A DNA stretch of 64,000 bases from NCBI RefSeq assembly GCF_030413615.1, contig NZ_CP129236.1, forward strand, positions 2,092,001 to 2,156,000, read 5' to 3'. Positions 16,908 to 28,211 of the stretch are shown here, one piece after another. Source of the DNA: Planococcus shixiaomingii (GTDB lineage: Bacteria > Bacillota > Bacilli > Bacillales_A > Planococcaceae). Every line of letters begins with the position of its first letter. Position 1 is the stretch's first letter. The position numbers and the translations under genes were made by a program. The notes below the pieces were generated by a model. The model did not search any database, was not told the DNA's origin, and was given only the letters and a program-made list of their open reading frames with translations.

Positions 16908-18446
16908 TTGTTTGATGTTTGTATTGTCGGCGGCGGAGTGGCCGGTTTGATGCTGGCCCATTCGTTGCCTTCCACTTTATCGATTGCGGTGTTAACAAAA
17001 GAGGATCCTATTACCAGCAATACCGCCCTGGCACAGGGAGGTATTGCTGCAAGTTTGTGTGCGGAAGATTCACCCGCATTCCACGCCCACGACACTTTGT
17101 TCGCTGCTGCGGATCACGCCTATGCCGAACGGGTCGAATCTTTTGTCTATGAAGGACAAAGCGTTGTGGAACAATTGATCCAAGAAGGCTTGCCGTTTGA
17201 TGCAGGTCCCGACGGTTTGCCGGATCTGGGTCAAGAAGGCGCCCATAGCGCCCGGAGAATTTTGCATGCGGGCGGAGATCAAACCGGAAAGCGGTTGATG
17301 CAGTTTCTCGTGCATCATACTAAAGGCAAAGTGACGCGCTTTCCTTTTCATCAAGCGTTGGAATTAATTGTTGAGGGCGAAAAATGCACAGGTGTTCTGG
17401 TAAGCGATTCAAAAGGAGAACGCAAAACAATAGGAGCTCGCCATATGGTCTTGGCAACAGGCGGCATCGGGCAACTGTATCAACAGACGTCCAACTCCGC
17501 TGTCGCAACCGGAGACGGGTTATCTCTTGCGTTTCATGCAGGAGCGGTGCTGGAAGATTTGGAATTTGTCCAGTTTCATCCGACAGTACTCACACTTGGC
17601 GGAAAATCATGCGGGCTCATATCTGAAGCTGTCCGAGGAGAAGGTGCATTTTTAATCGATGCGGTCGGACAACGCATCATGGAGGGTATCCATCCGCTCA
17701 TGGAATTGGCTCCCAGAGATATTGTCGCCCGGGCTATTGAAAGGCATTGGCAACAGGTTGGACCCGTTTACTTGGATGCAACGCATATTGCCGGTTTTGA
17801 AAAGAAATTTCCTTCCATCAACAGCAATTGCCAGGAGCATGGCCTCGACCCTGCCGAACAATTGTTGCCGGTTCGCCCCGGGGCTCATTTTCATATGGGC
17901 GGCGTCCAGACAACCGATAGCGGCGAAACTTCGGTTCCCGGTTTGTATGCCATTGGTGAAACCGCTTCAACCGGCGTTCATGGCGCCAACCGCTTGGCGA
18001 GCAATTCGTTGCTTGAAGGATTGGTTTTCGCAAAGCGAGTGGCAACCAAGATTCAAAGCAGCCCACACTTCCCTTTTGCTTTCTTGCCTGTACATAGCGC
18101 GCCAAGTAAAGAGTTTCGGATTCCCGAAAATTTGCCGCAGCGCATGACTGAAAAAATCGGCATTTTACGCGCCAAAGAAGATTTGCAGCAGTTTATAGAA
18201 GATTACCCTCTGCGCCACTTCCAGCTGCATGACTATCCCGACAACCATATTGCCCAGATTCACCGCTACACCGCGAGCTGCTTGATTGCCACAGCAGCGC
18301 ATTTACGGACCGAAAGCCGAGGCGGCCATTACCGGTTGGATGAACCTGCAAAAGCGGACAAATGGACCGGAAAAGTTATTGAACTTTCTTTAAAAGGCAC
18401 TGCCGTGAGCGAACGAAAAATTAAAACCGAGGAGACCGTCCAATGA
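16908..18446 (+). CDS. nadB: L-aspartate oxidase
   Basis: A 512-residue FAD enzyme oxidising L-aspartate to iminoaspartate, the first step of de novo NAD synthesis. The FAD motif is GGGVAGLMLAHSLP at residues 8-21; NTALAQGGIAAS, GGHxxxR-like SARRILHAGGDQTG and HPTVL mark the succinate-dehydrogenase/fumarate-reductase fold; the C-terminal helical domain ends with RTESRGGHYR. The start is TTG at 16908, six bases from AGAAGGTG. Its last bases overlap nadC by 4, so translation is coupled. Confidence 0.94.
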   Translation: MFDVCIVGGGVAGLMLAHSLPSTLSIAVLTKEDPITSNTALAQGGIAASLCAEDSPAFHAHDTLFAAADHAYAERVESFVYEGQSVVEQLIQEGLPFDAGPDGLPDLGQEGAHSARRILHAGGDQTGKRLMQFLVHHTKGKVTRFPFHQALELIVEGEKCTGVLVSDSKGERKTIGARHMVLATGGIGQLYQQTSNSAVATGDGLSLAFHAGAVLEDLEFVQFHPTVLTLGGKSCGLISEAVRGEGAFLIDAVGQRIMEGIHPLMELAPRDIVARAIERHWQQVGPVYLDATHIAGFEKKFPSINSNCQEHGLDPAEQLLPVRPGAHFHMGGVQTTDSGETSVPGLYAIGETASTGVHGANRLASNSLLEGLVFAKRVATKIQSSPHFPFAFLPVHSAPSKEFRIPENLPQRMTEKIGILRAKEDLQQFIEDYPLRHFQLHDYPDNHIAQIHRYTASCLIATAAHLRTESRGGHYRLDEPAKADKWTGKVIELSLKGTAVSERKIKTEETVQ

Positions 18447-19297
18447 ACCGTTTAAAAGTTGAAGAAGCATTAAAGCATTTTTTAATAGAAGATATCGGAG
18501 ACCGTGACCTTTCAGCCCTTTTATTTGAAGAAAAGGATACAGGAGAAGCGATTGTCCGCTTGAAAGAAGACGGTATTGTCGCCGGGCTTCAGTGTTTTGA
18601 ATGGGGTTATAAGTTGCTCGATCAAGACGTGAAAATAGAGTTGTTGAAAAAAGACGGAGATTTCGTTCAATCAGGCCAAGCGATTGCCCGCATCACCGGG
18701 CCAGTGGCCACTCTTTTATCGGGAGAGCGAGTGATCTTAAACCTTGTTCAGCGCATGAGCGCCATTGCAACATTAACCAGGAGGTGTGTCGAAGCGCTCG
18801 ATTCTACTCACACCCGTATTGTTGATACCCGCAAAACGACACCTGGCCTCCGCATGTTCGAGAAGTATGCCGTCCGTGTCGGCGGAGGTTTTAATCATCG
18901 CATTGGATTATATGATGCGGTCATGCTGAAGGACAACCACATCGCCGCTGCAGGGTCCATTACAGCAGCGGTAAAAAAGGTCCGCGCCTCGCTTGGACAC
19001 ATGACAATGGTTGAAGTGGAAGTCGAAACAGAAGACCAGTTGCACGAAGCAATCTTGGTACAGCCCCATGTCATCATGTTTGACAACCAAACACCGGAAA
19101 CGATGGAACGCTGGGCCCGCCTTGTCCCTTCCACTATCCGGACAGAAGCTTCAGGCGGCATCGATTTAGATAAGCTTGCCGCATACCGCCATACTGGCGT
19201 CGATGTCATTTCCATCGGAGCATTGACGCACAGCGTTTCAAACCTTGACATCAGCATGAACTTATCCATTTCCCATAAGGAGGCACTCATTCAATGA
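18443..19297 (+). CDS. nadC: nicotinate-nucleotide pyrophosphorylase (carboxylating)
   Basis: A 284-residue quinolinate phosphoribosyltransferase: quinolinate + PRPP to nicotinate mononucleotide + CO2. Visible motifs: EDIGDRDLS at the N-terminus, [13 protein letters not shown] near residue 130 and [20 protein letters not shown] near 150-170, the substrate-binding core, and EASGGI near 235. It overlaps nadB and nadA by 4 bases each (ATGA junctions). Confidence 0.95.
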   Translation: MNRLKVEEALKHFLIEDIGDRDLSALLFEEKDTGEAIVRLKEDGIVAGLQCFEWGYKLLDQDVKIELLKKDGDFVQSGQAIARITGPVATLLSGERVILNLVQRMSAIATLTRRCVEALDSTHTRIVDTRKTTPGLRMFEKYAVRVGGGFNHRIGLYDAVMLKDNHIAAAGSITAAVKKVRASLGHMTMVEVEVETEDQLHEAILVQPHVIMFDNQTPETMERWARLVPSTIRTEASGGIDLDKLAAYRHTGVDVISIGALTHSVSNLDISMNLSISHKEALIQ

Positions 19298-20388
19298 CTT
19301 CCATTTTTGAAGAATTACAGCTGGCAGATACCATGCCTGCCCATTATTTAAATGCAGCTACTGAAGAGTTGCATGAACGCGCTAAAAAGGCGCGCTCCAC
19401 ACTAGGCGACCGCTTGTATATTCTCGGCCACCATTACCAAAAAGACGAAGTGATCGCATATGCGGACGTTACCGGTGATTCGCTGCAATTATCACAAATC
19501 GCCGGCAAGCAGACAGCGGATTATATTATATTTTGCGGCGTCCATTTCATGGCAGAAACAGCAGATATTTTAACTACTCCCGAACAAGCCGTTATTTTAC
19601 CGGATATGCGGGCAGGCTGTTCCATGGCAGACATGGCGAACATCGATCAGACAGAACGTGCTTGGACGGAACTGCAAAACCTCTTCGGAAACACGATCGT
19701 TCCATTGACTTATGTCAATTCGACAGCCGCCATAAAAGCATTTGTCGGCCGCAACGGCGGCGCAACCGTCACTTCTTCGAATGCTGAAGAAATGGTTAAG
19801 TGGGCACTTACCCAGAAACAGCGCATGCTCTTTTTGCCCGATCAGCATTTGGGCCGCAATACAGCTGTGAAACTGGGAATTCCGTTGGAACATATGGCAA
19901 TTTGGGACCCCATCAAACAAAAGCTGGAATTGCAATGTGAACTTGAAGAAGTCCAGGTCATTTTATGGAAAGGCCATTGTTCGGTACATATGAATTTCTT
20001 GCCAAAACATGTCGCCAATCTTCGCGAAAATGAACCGGATCGCTCCATTTTGGTGCATCCAGAATGTACTTATGAAGTAGTCAGTGCATCGGACTTTGCC
20101 GGTTCCACCAAATACATCATTGATATGATTGGAGCATCTCAACCCGGTTCGAAATGGGCAATCGGCACCGAAATGAATTTGGTCAACCGATTAATTGCTG
20201 ACTTTCCGGACAGGGACATCGTTTCTTTAAATCCGTTTATGTGTCCGTGCTTGACGATGAATCGAATCGATTTGCCGCATTTAACATGGGCTTTAGAAGA
20301 ATTAGTCGCAGGAAAAGTCATAAACCGAATTCAAGTGGATGAAAAGACGGCACTTGAAGCCAAGAGGGCATTGGCTAAAATGATGTAA
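19294..20388 (+). CDS. nadA: quinolinate synthase
   Basis: A 364-residue Fe-S enzyme condensing iminoaspartate with dihydroxyacetone phosphate to quinolinate. The three cluster cysteines expected for this family can be placed: Cys109 in [11 protein letters not shown], the Cys of [10 protein letters not shown] near 230, and the CPC motif in [13 protein letters not shown] near 318-320, as in the Bacillus-type Nad[10 protein letters not shown] is near residue 46. It is the last gene of nadBCA, ending in a terminator. Confidence 0.95.
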   Translation: MTSIFEELQLADTMPAHYLNAATEELHERAKKARSTLGDRLYILGHHYQKDEVIAYADVTGDSLQLSQIAGKQTADYIIFCGVHFMAETADILTTPEQAVILPDMRAGCSMADMANIDQTERAWTELQNLFGNTIVPLTYVNSTAAIKAFVGRNGGATVTSSNAEEMVKWALTQKQRMLFLPDQHLGRNTAVKLGIPLEHMAIWDPIKQKLELQCELEEVQVILWKGHCSVHMNFLPKHVANLRENEPDRSILVHPECTYEVVSASDFAGSTKYIIDMIGASQPGSKWAIGTEMNLVNRLIADFPDRDIVSLNPFMCPCLTMNRIDLPHLTWALEELVAGKVINRIQVDEKTALEAKRALAKMM

Positions 20389-20413
20389 GTAGTCCGAAAA
20401 TTTATAAACGCAA

Positions 20414-20451
20414 AAATACCGTCATTTCATTTTCATGAATTGACGGTATTT
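20414..20451 (+). terminator. terminator of nadBCA
   Basis: AAATACCGTCATTTCA pairs with TGAATTGACGGTATTT (one bulge/mismatch) around a short T-rich loop. Confidence 0.8.
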
Positions 20452-20485
20452 CACATGGTGATACTATATGATGCGGCTTTCATGC

Positions 20486-20683
20486 TTAGTAGCTCAACGC
20501 CTTTTCGTACATCCACTTTTTCAAGTTGCCGATTGATGGAAACGAAATTTCTTCTCCAGTAGTTTTGTTTTCCGCTTTCACTATGACGTCAAACTCATTT
20601 GGAATGAAAGACCAGCCTTCGCTTGTTAACGTACGTGCCATTTTGACAATCATGCTTGAACCTTTAATCGATTCCATATTCAT
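20486..20683 (-). CDS. hypothetical small protein (65 aa)
   Basis: MNMESIKGSSMIVKMARTL... ending MYEKALSY, with a TAGGAGTGG ribosome site before the ATG at 20683. It is soluble, mixed alpha/beta by eye (a short strand-rich middle KAENKTTGEEISF then a helix KKWMYEKAL). I recognise no family. It is flanked by the nadA terminator and a TetR gene; expression seems independent. Confidence 0.6.
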   Translation of the reverse strand: MNMESIKGSSMIVKMARTLTSEGWSFIPNEFDVIVKAENKTTGEEISFPSIGNLKKWMYEKALSY

Positions 20684-20903
20684 TAGACTCCACTCCTATC
20701 ACTGATTATTGTATTACTTTAATATAACCGTGGAGATTTAGAAAGTTTACTGCTCAATTCCTCATTCTAACCAACTTTAAACCACTTCAAAAAATATTTT
20801 AAGTTTACATAATTTAATTATATTTTATTAATATCGGGTGTATATATATGCATTTTACCTGTATAATGAATAAATTTCACTCTACTTGCAGCAACAAAGA
20901 AGA

Positions 20904-21500
20904 TTAACCGATGTCCTCTTTGCAAATGGATCGCAAATGATAAAGAATCATTTCCCTAGCTTTTTCATCTGTTAAGTACCCTGGCCGCAGCAGGCTATCG
21001 AGAGCTAAACCGTCCATAAAGGCAAAAAACCGCTCTGTTTCCGCAGACAATTCCAGCTCTTTTTTCAATAAATTCAGAAGCACCATATTCGACATTACGT
21101 TTTTAATTGCAAGATACACCCCGTCCTTATCAGCTGTATAAGCTTCTCTTTTATGAAGAGCATGCGTTTTAAAGATCAGCCTTATTTCCGCTTCCTGTTT
21201 CAGATTTCCGCACACTGGGATAAGTTCAAAAAGAACCTGCAAAATTTTCTCTTTTGGATTATTGTCATTTTCAAAGATTTCATCCACTCTTTGTGTTATC
21301 CTCTCAGAAGTGAGCTCATTGGCATACTCCAGCAAAGCCTCTTGCGTGTCAAAATAGTAACGAAGCGAACCTAACGACAATCCGGCCTCCTTTGCTATAT
21401 TCCGTGCTGATGCACCTTCCAGTCCTAGCTTTAAAATAACTTTCCACGTGGCTTCTGCTATCTGATTTTTTCGTTTATGGGAGTCTATTAGTTTTGGCAT
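20904..21500 (-). CDS. TetR/AcrR-family regulator (BetI-like)
   Basis: A 198-residue repressor. The N-terminal helix-turn-helix spans residues 14-58 (IAEATWKVILKLG, SARNIAKEAGLSLGSLRYYF, with the recognition helix SLGSLRYYF). The C-terminal domain, with LIPVCGNLKQEAEIRLIFKTHAL, resembles the BetI/TetR_C_6 group. A GAGGT lies directly before the ATG, closer than normal, so the message could be nearly leaderless. The most likely target is its own promoter or the divergent hydrolase gene 416 bases away; I see no clear palindrome. Confidence 0.85.
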   Translation of the reverse strand: MPKLIDSHKRKNQIAEATWKVILKLGLEGASARNIAKEAGLSLGSLRYYFDTQEALLEYANELTSERITQRVDEIFENDNNPKEKILQVLFELIPVCGNLKQEAEIRLIFKTHALHKREAYTADKDGVYLAIKNVMSNMVLLNLLKKELELSAETERFFAFMDGLALDSLLRPGYLTDEKAREMILYHLRSICKEDIG

Positions 21501-21916
21501 ACCTCTATACTATCACAATAATATTAATATTCAGTTTATTTAGTACGATTGTTTTAAATAAAATTTTGCTCGTTTTTTTATTTAATACAGATGTATTATC
21601 AAATAGTTAATAACTTTTTGCCATTGTGGATAACCTGGATAACTGTGAATTACTTGTCTTTGGGGATAAGTAATTAAAATACCTGACAATTAGGCTTGCC
21701 ATTGATAAATCAAAATCTCCTAAACACCGTCCTTGCATCCTTTCTTAATGTACAGCCCAATTAACCGCCTGCATGACCAGCATTTGGGTTAGCTTCTAAC
21801 TCCCCTCCCCTTCTATTCCTTCGACTTCGAAAAGATGAACACGTTACTGTGCAGGAGAACTGCGAACCTCAAACGAATCAATACTCATTCCAACTCTTTC
21901 TAAGATCGGAGAGCCT
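21501..21916. other. intergenic region between the TetR gene and the hydrolase gene
   Basis: AT-rich to 21700, then mixed. It contains a single DnaA-box-like TGTGGATAA (21625-21633) without others at useful spacing. No reading frame has a ribosome site. It probably holds the two divergent promoters. Confidence 0.35.
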
Positions 21917-22930
21917 ATGTACGAAAACCCTTTTGAACAGTTATCCGGAACAATCACCACTAAAAAAATTGTTGAGGCAGGTTTTCACGAAAAGCAATTT
22001 CATACCGGTAAAGTCAACTTGAATTATGTTGTTGGCCCAAATAACGGTCCTGCTATGGTACTGATTCCTGCCCAAACGGGTATTTGGGAAAGCTATCAAA
22101 AAGTGATGGTGCCCCTTTCAAAAAAATTTCAAGTGTATGTTGTCGAAATCCGCGGGCATGGTAAATCAAGCTGGACACCAGGCGACTATTCCTGGAAGAG
22201 CATCGGAGATGATATGGAGGCATTCTTAAAAAACGCCGTAAAAAGATCAGCTTTGTTGGCAGGCAATTCTTCTGGCGGCATTATCGCTCTATGGTGTGCT
22301 GCAAACTTGCCTGATTTAGTCACCGGCATAGTTCTTGAAGACGCGCCGGTATTTTCAGCAGAAATGCCACGATTCAAAAATTATGACCGCTTCGTCTATA
22401 ACGGTTTGCAGCATTTGGTTGACAACATTGGAGACCCATTCAACCGGGATCTCGCCAACTACTTCCGTGGACTGGAGATGCCGGTTTCTGAAACTCGCAC
22501 AAAAAAAGTACCAGACTTTTTCATCCGCTACCTCTCCAAAAAAATTAAAAAGTTTGAAAGAGAATACCCTGGGATGCCGGTCGAAGTCGGCTATCCCAAT
22601 ACGCTAAGATTGTTGCTTAAATCACTGTCGATGTTTGACCCTGATTTTTCGCGGGCTTTTGTGGATGGGCGTATTTACGAAGGGATGGACCATGCGGAAT
22701 CCCTGCGCCGCGTTAAATGTCCGGTTCTTGTACTGCACGCCGATTGGCGCCGCTATCCTCACTACGGACTTGTCGGTGCGATGGACGAAGATGATGCCAA
22801 GCGGATCTTGGAACTAGTGCCTTCTGCCGTGTATAAGAAAATATCAGCCAATCATGTCATCCACGCATTCGAACCGAAAAAGTTTATCGGAGCCATAGAG
22901 GAGTTTATTGAAACTGAACAACTTTTTTGA
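21917..22930 (+). CDS. alpha/beta-fold hydrolase
   Basis: A 337-residue alpha/beta hydrolase. VEIRGHGKSSW (residues 76-86) and the nucleophile elbow GNSSG (Ser118) are typical; Asp in VLHADW near 275 and His in ANHVIHAFEP near 315 complete the triad. It is longer than typical 270-residue members because of a lid insert at about 145-245. No signal peptide is seen, so it is cytoplasmic. GGAGAG precedes the ATG. It may be controlled by the divergent TetR regulator. The substrate is unknown. Confidence 0.8.
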   Translation: MYENPFEQLSGTITTKKIVEAGFHEKQFHTGKVNLNYVVGPNNGPAMVLIPAQTGIWESYQKVMVPLSKKFQVYVVEIRGHGKSSWTPGDYSWKSIGDDMEAFLKNAVKRSALLAGNSSGGIIALWCAANLPDLVTGIVLEDAPVFSAEMPRFKNYDRFVYNGLQHLVDNIGDPFNRDLANYFRGLEMPVSETRTKKVPDFFIRYLSKKIKKFEREYPGMPVEVGYPNTLRLLLKSLSMFDPDFSRAFVDGRIYEGMDHAESLRRVKCPVLVLHADWRRYPHYGLVGAMDEDDAKRILELVPSAVYKKISANHVIHAFEPKKFIGAIEEFIETEQLF

Positions 22931-22936
22931 GCAATG

Positions 22937-22970
22937 CAAAGCCTATATTCGACATTGAATATAGGCTTTG
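22937..22970. terminator. terminator between convergent genes
   Basis: CAAAGCCTATATTC pairs perfectly with GAATATAGGCTTTG, directly after the hydrolase stop and before the convergent peptidase gene. Confidence 0.85.
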
Positions 22971-22995
22971 TTACGGGATATGCTTTCATCGGCTT

Positions 22996-24015
22996 TTATC
23001 GCATTCCTTGCAATACTACATTGACAATAAACTGCACTTTCCGGAGAGAGCTTTTTTTCTTTCTGGAAATGGTGTGCATCAAGACACCTAACAGCGGATC
23101 AATCGACCGGATCGGCGGAATTTGCATGTCTACTAACCGGCTGACTTCTGCCAATTCGTCTTCTTTGGTGAACGGCGTTAATAAAGCTGGATCTTTCATC
23201 GCGTTTTCGTCAACTCTCAATACGAACTTTTGAAGAAAAGCCGCCACACTGGCCACTTTGTCTAAATTCAGCCGTTCAAAAGTATCTTTTGGAGTATGGT
23301 AATGCGGCCAATGACCGCACGAAAGAAAAATATGCGGCTGATGATGAATGTCGAACACATAATGATCGGACAAATACAAACGCTCTCTTCCTTGTATTTG
23401 ATAAACCAGAATACCGTCAGCGTCCTCTTTCGCTTCACTGATGCTTGTTGACAACAGCGGGCTTGAGTCTGCGCCGATCGCAAAAAGCGCCTCTTCCCGC
23501 CCTTTGATGGCAATATCGTGGCCGCATAAATCAAGGACAATGGCCCCTTTGAAACTGCTCATATTTAACGAAGGCGGCAAATTATTATAGAAATAAACAC
23601 TTCCCATGCGGTCTGATAAAAAATAAGGCGGTTCTTCCAAGTCAAAAATCGCCAACACAATCGATAAGTTGAGTTCCTGCTTCAGCACCGCTTCTACAAC
23701 ATCAAAGACGATTCCAATTGATGCGGCGTTATCATCTGCACCAGGAATGCCTGAAAAATGGTCATAATGAGCTCCTAACAAGATCCACTCTTCGCTTTTT
23801 CCCTTTTTAATGGCCAACAGATTTTCTCCGGTGATCTTCTCAGTTGCCGGAAATTTCTGCGCCCAATTATCTTCAATCAACGGTTCCAACCCAAGTTCTT
23901 CAAAACGGCCAACTATCAATTTTTTCGCCGTCTCGTGCCCTGCTGTTCCAGGCGCACGGCCGTCTAAAGCGGGGCTCGATAGCCTTTTGATCAATTCTAC
24001 ATATTTGAATCTCAT
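22996..24015 (-). CDS. M28-family zinc aminopeptidase-like protein
   Basis: A 339-residue protein with the M28 di-zinc peptidase fold. Metal ligands can be placed in GAHYDHFS (near residue 82), GADDNAAS (near 96), DLEEPP (near 130) and a C-terminal HYHTPKDT (near 240). LSSPALDGRAPGTAGHE near the N-terminus is typical of the family. There is no signal peptide, so it is likely cytoplasmic. The C-terminal 80 residues extend beyond the catalytic core. It sits 106 bases downstream of ldh on the same strand, with no terminator visible between them. Confidence 0.82.
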   Translation of the reverse strand: MRFKYVELIKRLSSPALDGRAPGTAGHETAKKLIVGRFEELGLEPLIEDNWAQKFPATEKITGENLLAIKKGKSEEWILLGAHYDHFSGIPGADDNAASIGIVFDVVEAVLKQELNLSIVLAIFDLEEPPYFLSDRMGSVYFYNNLPPSLNMSSFKGAIVLDLCGHDIAIKGREEALFAIGADSSPLLSTSISEAKEDADGILVYQIQGRERLYLSDHYVFDIHHQPHIFLSCGHWPHYHTPKDTFERLNLDKVASVAAFLQKFVLRVDENAMKDPALLTPFTKEDELAEVSRLVDMQIPPIRSIDPLLGVLMHTISRKKKSSLRKVQFIVNVVLQGMR

Positions 24016-24121
24016 CTACATCCCTCCTTCGTGAATCACCTGAAAAACATCTTCTTCCGCAAAAATGCCTTCCTTTATCAACCGGCAATTGCGCTCCGAT
24101 TTTCGCGTTTCCCACGAACCA

Positions 24122-25120
<999 letters not shown>

Positions 25121-25183
25121 TTAAAGACAATGCATCTTATTAATTTACTTATGCCATTTGGAATCGGCGCGCTTTATAGAGAA

Positions 25184-25212
25184 AAAGCATCGCCTTTGGC
25201 GATGCAAAATAA
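25184..25212 (-). terminator. terminator of the aldo/keto reductase gene
   Basis: GCATCGCC-TTT-GGCGATGC (25187-25205), a perfect 8-bp stem, lies 20 bases downstream of the stop codon, with A-rich/T-rich flanks. Confidence 0.75.
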
Positions 25213-25226
25213 AATTGGCTGCTCGA

Positions 25227-26213
25227 TTACAAATTGACCCCTCTCATGCCGGCTTCCGGGTAACGCGTCCCGGCCGCTACGCCTTGTGGAGCAATTTCGT
25301 TGATGCGATCCAAGTCTTCTTGGGTCAATTCAACATCAAGTGCACCCAAGTTTTCGTCGAGGTACTTAATTCGCTTTGTACCTGGAATCGGCACAATGTC
25401 TTCTCCTTGCGCGAGCAACCACGCCAGCGCCAGCTGTGCTGGCTGGCAGTGCTTTTCGGATGCCAGTTCTTCCACTTTCTTTACTAAATCCATGTTCTTC
25501 TGGAAATTCTCGCCTTGGAATCGCGGGGAATGACGGCGGTAATCGTCTTCTGCCAAGTCTTCGAATGATTTTATTTGACCAGTCAAAAAACCTCTGCCAA
25601 GCGGACTGTAAGGCACGAAACCGATTCCAAGTTCGCGGACAGCCGGCAAGATTTCATCCTCTACGTCGCGGCTCCAAAGCGAATATTCTGTCTGTAGCGC
25701 GGAAATCGGATGGACGGCTGCTGCTTTTCGGATAGTTGTGACCCCTGCTTCCGAAAGACCGAGATAGCGGACTTTTCCTTCCTTTACAAGCTCGCTCATT
25801 GCCCCGACCGTTTCCTCAATCGGCACTTTTGGGTCTACTCGGTGCTGGTAGTACAAGTCAATGTGGTCTGTGCCCAAACGACGAAGGCTTGCTTCACAAG
25901 CTTGCTTTACGTATTCCGGACGGCCATTGATGCCGAGAAATGAACCATCTTCCCCTCTGACATTGCCGAACTTCGTCGCTACTACCACTTCATTTCGGCG
26001 GTCTTTTATGGCACGCCCGATGAGCTCTTCGTTTGCACCAACTCCGTACATATCAGCCGTGTCAAAAAATGTGATGCCTTGGTCAATGGCGTGATGAAGC
26101 GTTTTGATTGATTCCTCGTCGTCTCTTCCGCTGTAAAAGTCGGACATGCCCATGCAGCCAAGTCCAATGGCCGATACATTCAGCCCTTGATTTCCAAGTT
26201 TTCTAATTTTCAT
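25227..26213 (-). CDS. aldo/keto reductase
   Basis: A 328-residue NADPH-dependent AKR with a TIM-barrel fold. The catalytic tetrad is visible: Asp51/Asp54 and Tyr56 (FFDTADMYG), Lys81 (VVATKFG) and His124 (YYQHR). GLGCMGMS at residues 18-25 and ALAWLLAQ...PIPGTKR near 270 are typical of the AKR11/13-like group (YghZ/IolS relatives). It is a single-gene unit. The natural carbonyl substrate is unknown. Confidence 0.9.
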   Translation of the reverse strand: MKIRKLGNQGLNVSAIGLGCMGMSDFYSGRDDEESIKTLHHAIDQGITFFDTADMYGVGANEELIGRAIKDRRNEVVVATKFGNVRGEDGSFLGINGRPEYVKQACEASLRRLGTDHIDLYYQHRVDPKVPIEETVGAMSELVKEGKVRYLGLSEAGVTTIRKAAAVHPISALQTEYSLWSRDVEDEILPAVRELGIGFVPYSPLGRGFLTGQIKSFEDLAEDDYRRHSPRFQGENFQKNMDLVKKVEELASEKHCQPAQLALAWLLAQGEDIVPIPGTKRIKYLDENLGALDVELTQEDLDRINEIAPQGVAAGTRYPEAGMRGVNL

Positions 26214-26338
26214 TTCATCACTCTCTTTCCTGTCAGCTTTTAGCCGCTTTCTGCGATAAATAAATGCGCGGATTTATATACTGAAAATTCACACTTTTAA
26301 CTATACCCCTTTTTGTTTCGTTAAATCCATAGAAATGG

Positions 26339-26370
26339 AAAAACCACATCCCGGCTGAGATGTGGTTTTT
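26339..26370 (-). terminator. terminator after the VWA gene
   Basis: AAAAACCACATC pairs perfectly with GATGTGGTTTTT; it closes the HD - macro - VWA gene group. Confidence 0.85.
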
Positions 26371-26379
26371 AGCACGTGC

Positions 26380-27030
26380 TTATTTGCGTTTCCGTTTTAT
26401 AAAATCCTTTTCAATATCTTCTTTCCATGACCTGTCCAGTTCCTGTCCTTTTCGGAACGATGTGATCGTTTCACTCATCACTTTGTAATTCAATTCCGTC
26501 CCTTTTTCATCGGCGTGATAATTTACGGCGAAATCTTCATCAATTCCGAATTCACTCGCAGTTTTAACCGCATCGATATTTGCCCCCATGAAAATAAATT
26601 CCCAGCAGTACTCTTCTTTTTGGCGAGCGATCATTTCTTTGATTTTGCGGTAATCGAATTCGCAGCTGGCGTTCTCCATGCCGTCCGTTGTGATAACGAA
26701 CATCACTTGATCGGCTCTGTCTTCTTCCCGCGTCCGCTTTTGGGCATTGCCGATTTTTTGGATTGTCGACCCGATGGCATCCAGCAGTGCTGTTGTTCCG
26801 CCAACTTCGTATTCCCTTTCCGTAATCGGTGATACGCTGTTGATCGGGATGCGGTCGTGGAGCAATTCAGATTGGTGATTGAACAAAACCGTCGTCACTG
26901 TGGCATTTCCTTCTTCGCCCTTCTGCTTTTTCAGGAGGGCATTGAATCCTCCGATTGTGTCAGTTTCGAGCCCGGCCATCGAACCGCTCTTGTCGAGGAT
27001 AAATACCAATTCCGTTGAGTTGTTTGCCAT
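26380..27030 (-). CDS. VWA (von Willebrand A) domain protein, TerY-like
   Basis: A 216-residue cytosolic protein that is nearly all one VWA domain. The MIDAS metal site is complete: DKSGS (Asp13, Ser15, Ser17), Thr in VGGTTALLDA near 79 and Asp in ITTDGMEN near 115. The closest family memory is TerY-like VWA proteins, which act in protein-protein contacts or chelation. It lies 82 bases after the macro-domain gene on the same strand and ends at a terminator, so they are probably co-expressed. Confidence 0.82.
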   Translation of the reverse strand: MANNSTELVFILDKSGSMAGLETDTIGGFNALLKKQKGEEGNATVTTVLFNHQSELLHDRIPINSVSPITEREYEVGGTTALLDAIGSTIQKIGNAQKRTREEDRADQVMFVITTDGMENASCEFDYRKIKEMIARQKEEYCWEFIFMGANIDAVKTASEFGIDEDFAVNYHADEKGTELNYKVMSETITSFRKGQELDRSWKEDIEKDFIKRKRK

Positions 27031-27112
27031 TTCAATTTCCTCCTTAAGTGTTTTCTTAACAACTTAAGGATAACTCTTGATGTAGCTCCAATGGTCGCTT
27101 CGAAAGCGACAT

Positions 27113-28108
27113 TTATGCACCAAGCAACAGTTGATCGAACGCAAACAGCGCTTCGTTGATTTCAAATATATTATAGTTTTTTCTTTCAATAAAATACTTG
27201 ATGATGACGTCGAACTTGTTGCTGTTCGACAAAGCATAGCCTGCTGTATTCAGCAGCTCATCCGTTTCTTCAAGATCCAGCTCCAGGGCGATGGCGAAAG
27301 CTACAATGGTTTTTTTGAGCGGCGTATAATGGATCGAATTCTTGATTTTATTGAATAGCTTGCGATCAATATTCGCCTTCTTATAAGTTTCGACATCCGT
27401 CATTCCTTTTTCATCAATCAAGCGCAGCAGCCTCTCGGAAAAAGACTCATCAATTTGGCCAAGAACCTCTTCCAATTTCAGTTCATGCATGACTTCCAAC
27501 GGGCTTTCTTCAGCCATGATTTCTTGCTGTATTTCCTGGTAGCGTCTCCGTTCCTTCGAAAAGATTATATCTTGTTCTTCAACGTAATGTTCGTCAATAT
27601 AGGCGTGAATCGAGCTGAACAGCTTTTCACTCAGGCCAAACGCTTTCTTATCATAAACGACAATGTAGACGAGCAGGTCATGCTCCATTAAAAAGGTACT
27701 GATTTCGGAAATGGCGACATGCAGCGCCTGCTCTTTCGGATACCCGTATATACCGGAAGAAATGAGCGGAAATGCTATGGATTTACAGCCATTTTCTGCA
27801 GCAAGCTTCAGTGACTTCTTATAGCACGACCGCAGCAGCTCTTCTTCGTTTTGATTGCCGCCGCGCCAGACGGGACCGACTGTATGGATGATAAATTTAG
27901 CGTCTAACTTGAAGGCATCTGTAATGACGGCTTCGCCGGTCGGGCAATGGCCGATTTCGTCACAAGCCGCTTGCAACTGGCTGGCACCAGCGCTTTGAAA
28001 AATAGCGCCGCACACACCGCCTCCTCTTTGGAGTTCAGAATTCGCGGCATTGACGATGGCTTCGACGTTCATTTTGGTGATATCGTTGCGGATGATTTCT
28101 AGTGGCAT
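27113..28108 (-). CDS. macro-domain protein with C-terminal XRE-like helical domain
   Basis: A 331-residue two-part protein. Residues 1-165 are a macro domain (ADP-ribose binding or hydrolysis): AIVNAANSELQRGGGVCGAIF, then FIIHTVGPVW and FPLISSGIYGYPK. Residues 215-331 form a helical domain (SERLLRLIDEKGMTD, YKKANIDRKLFNKIKNS, a helix-turn-helix-like pattern) ending AFDQLLLGA. I recall this C-terminal family occurring next to VWA proteins in other Firmicutes, as here. The biochemical role is not established; ADP-ribose signalling is an inference from the macro domain. Confidence 0.8.
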   Translation of the reverse strand: MPLEIIRNDITKMNVEAIVNAANSELQRGGGVCGAIFQSAGASQLQAACDEIGHCPTGEAVITDAFKLDAKFIIHTVGPVWRGGNQNEEELLRSCYKKSLKLAAENGCKSIAFPLISSGIYGYPKEQALHVAISEISTFLMEHDLLVYIVVYDKKAFGLSEKLFSSIHAYIDEHYVEEQDIIFSKERRRYQEIQQEIMAEESPLEVMHELKLEEVLGQIDESFSERLLRLIDEKGMTDVETYKKANIDRKLFNKIKNSIHYTPLKKTIVAFAIALELDLEETDELLNTAGYALSNSNKFDVIIKYFIERKNYNIFEINEALFAFDQLLLGA

Positions 28109-28211
28109 GAGCTTCGTCTCCTTCTTATAAATCTCCTATATTAGGAATACTTTCATTTTTTGGAACAGTACTTTTCATTCAGCAAAAATTCTTTTTTATT
28201 TTAATAAATTT

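Noticed and set aside
21625..21633. DnaA box TGTGGATAA as a sign of an origin
   Set aside because: Only one exact box, no cluster, no dnaA/dnaN neighbours and no AT-rich unwinding layout.
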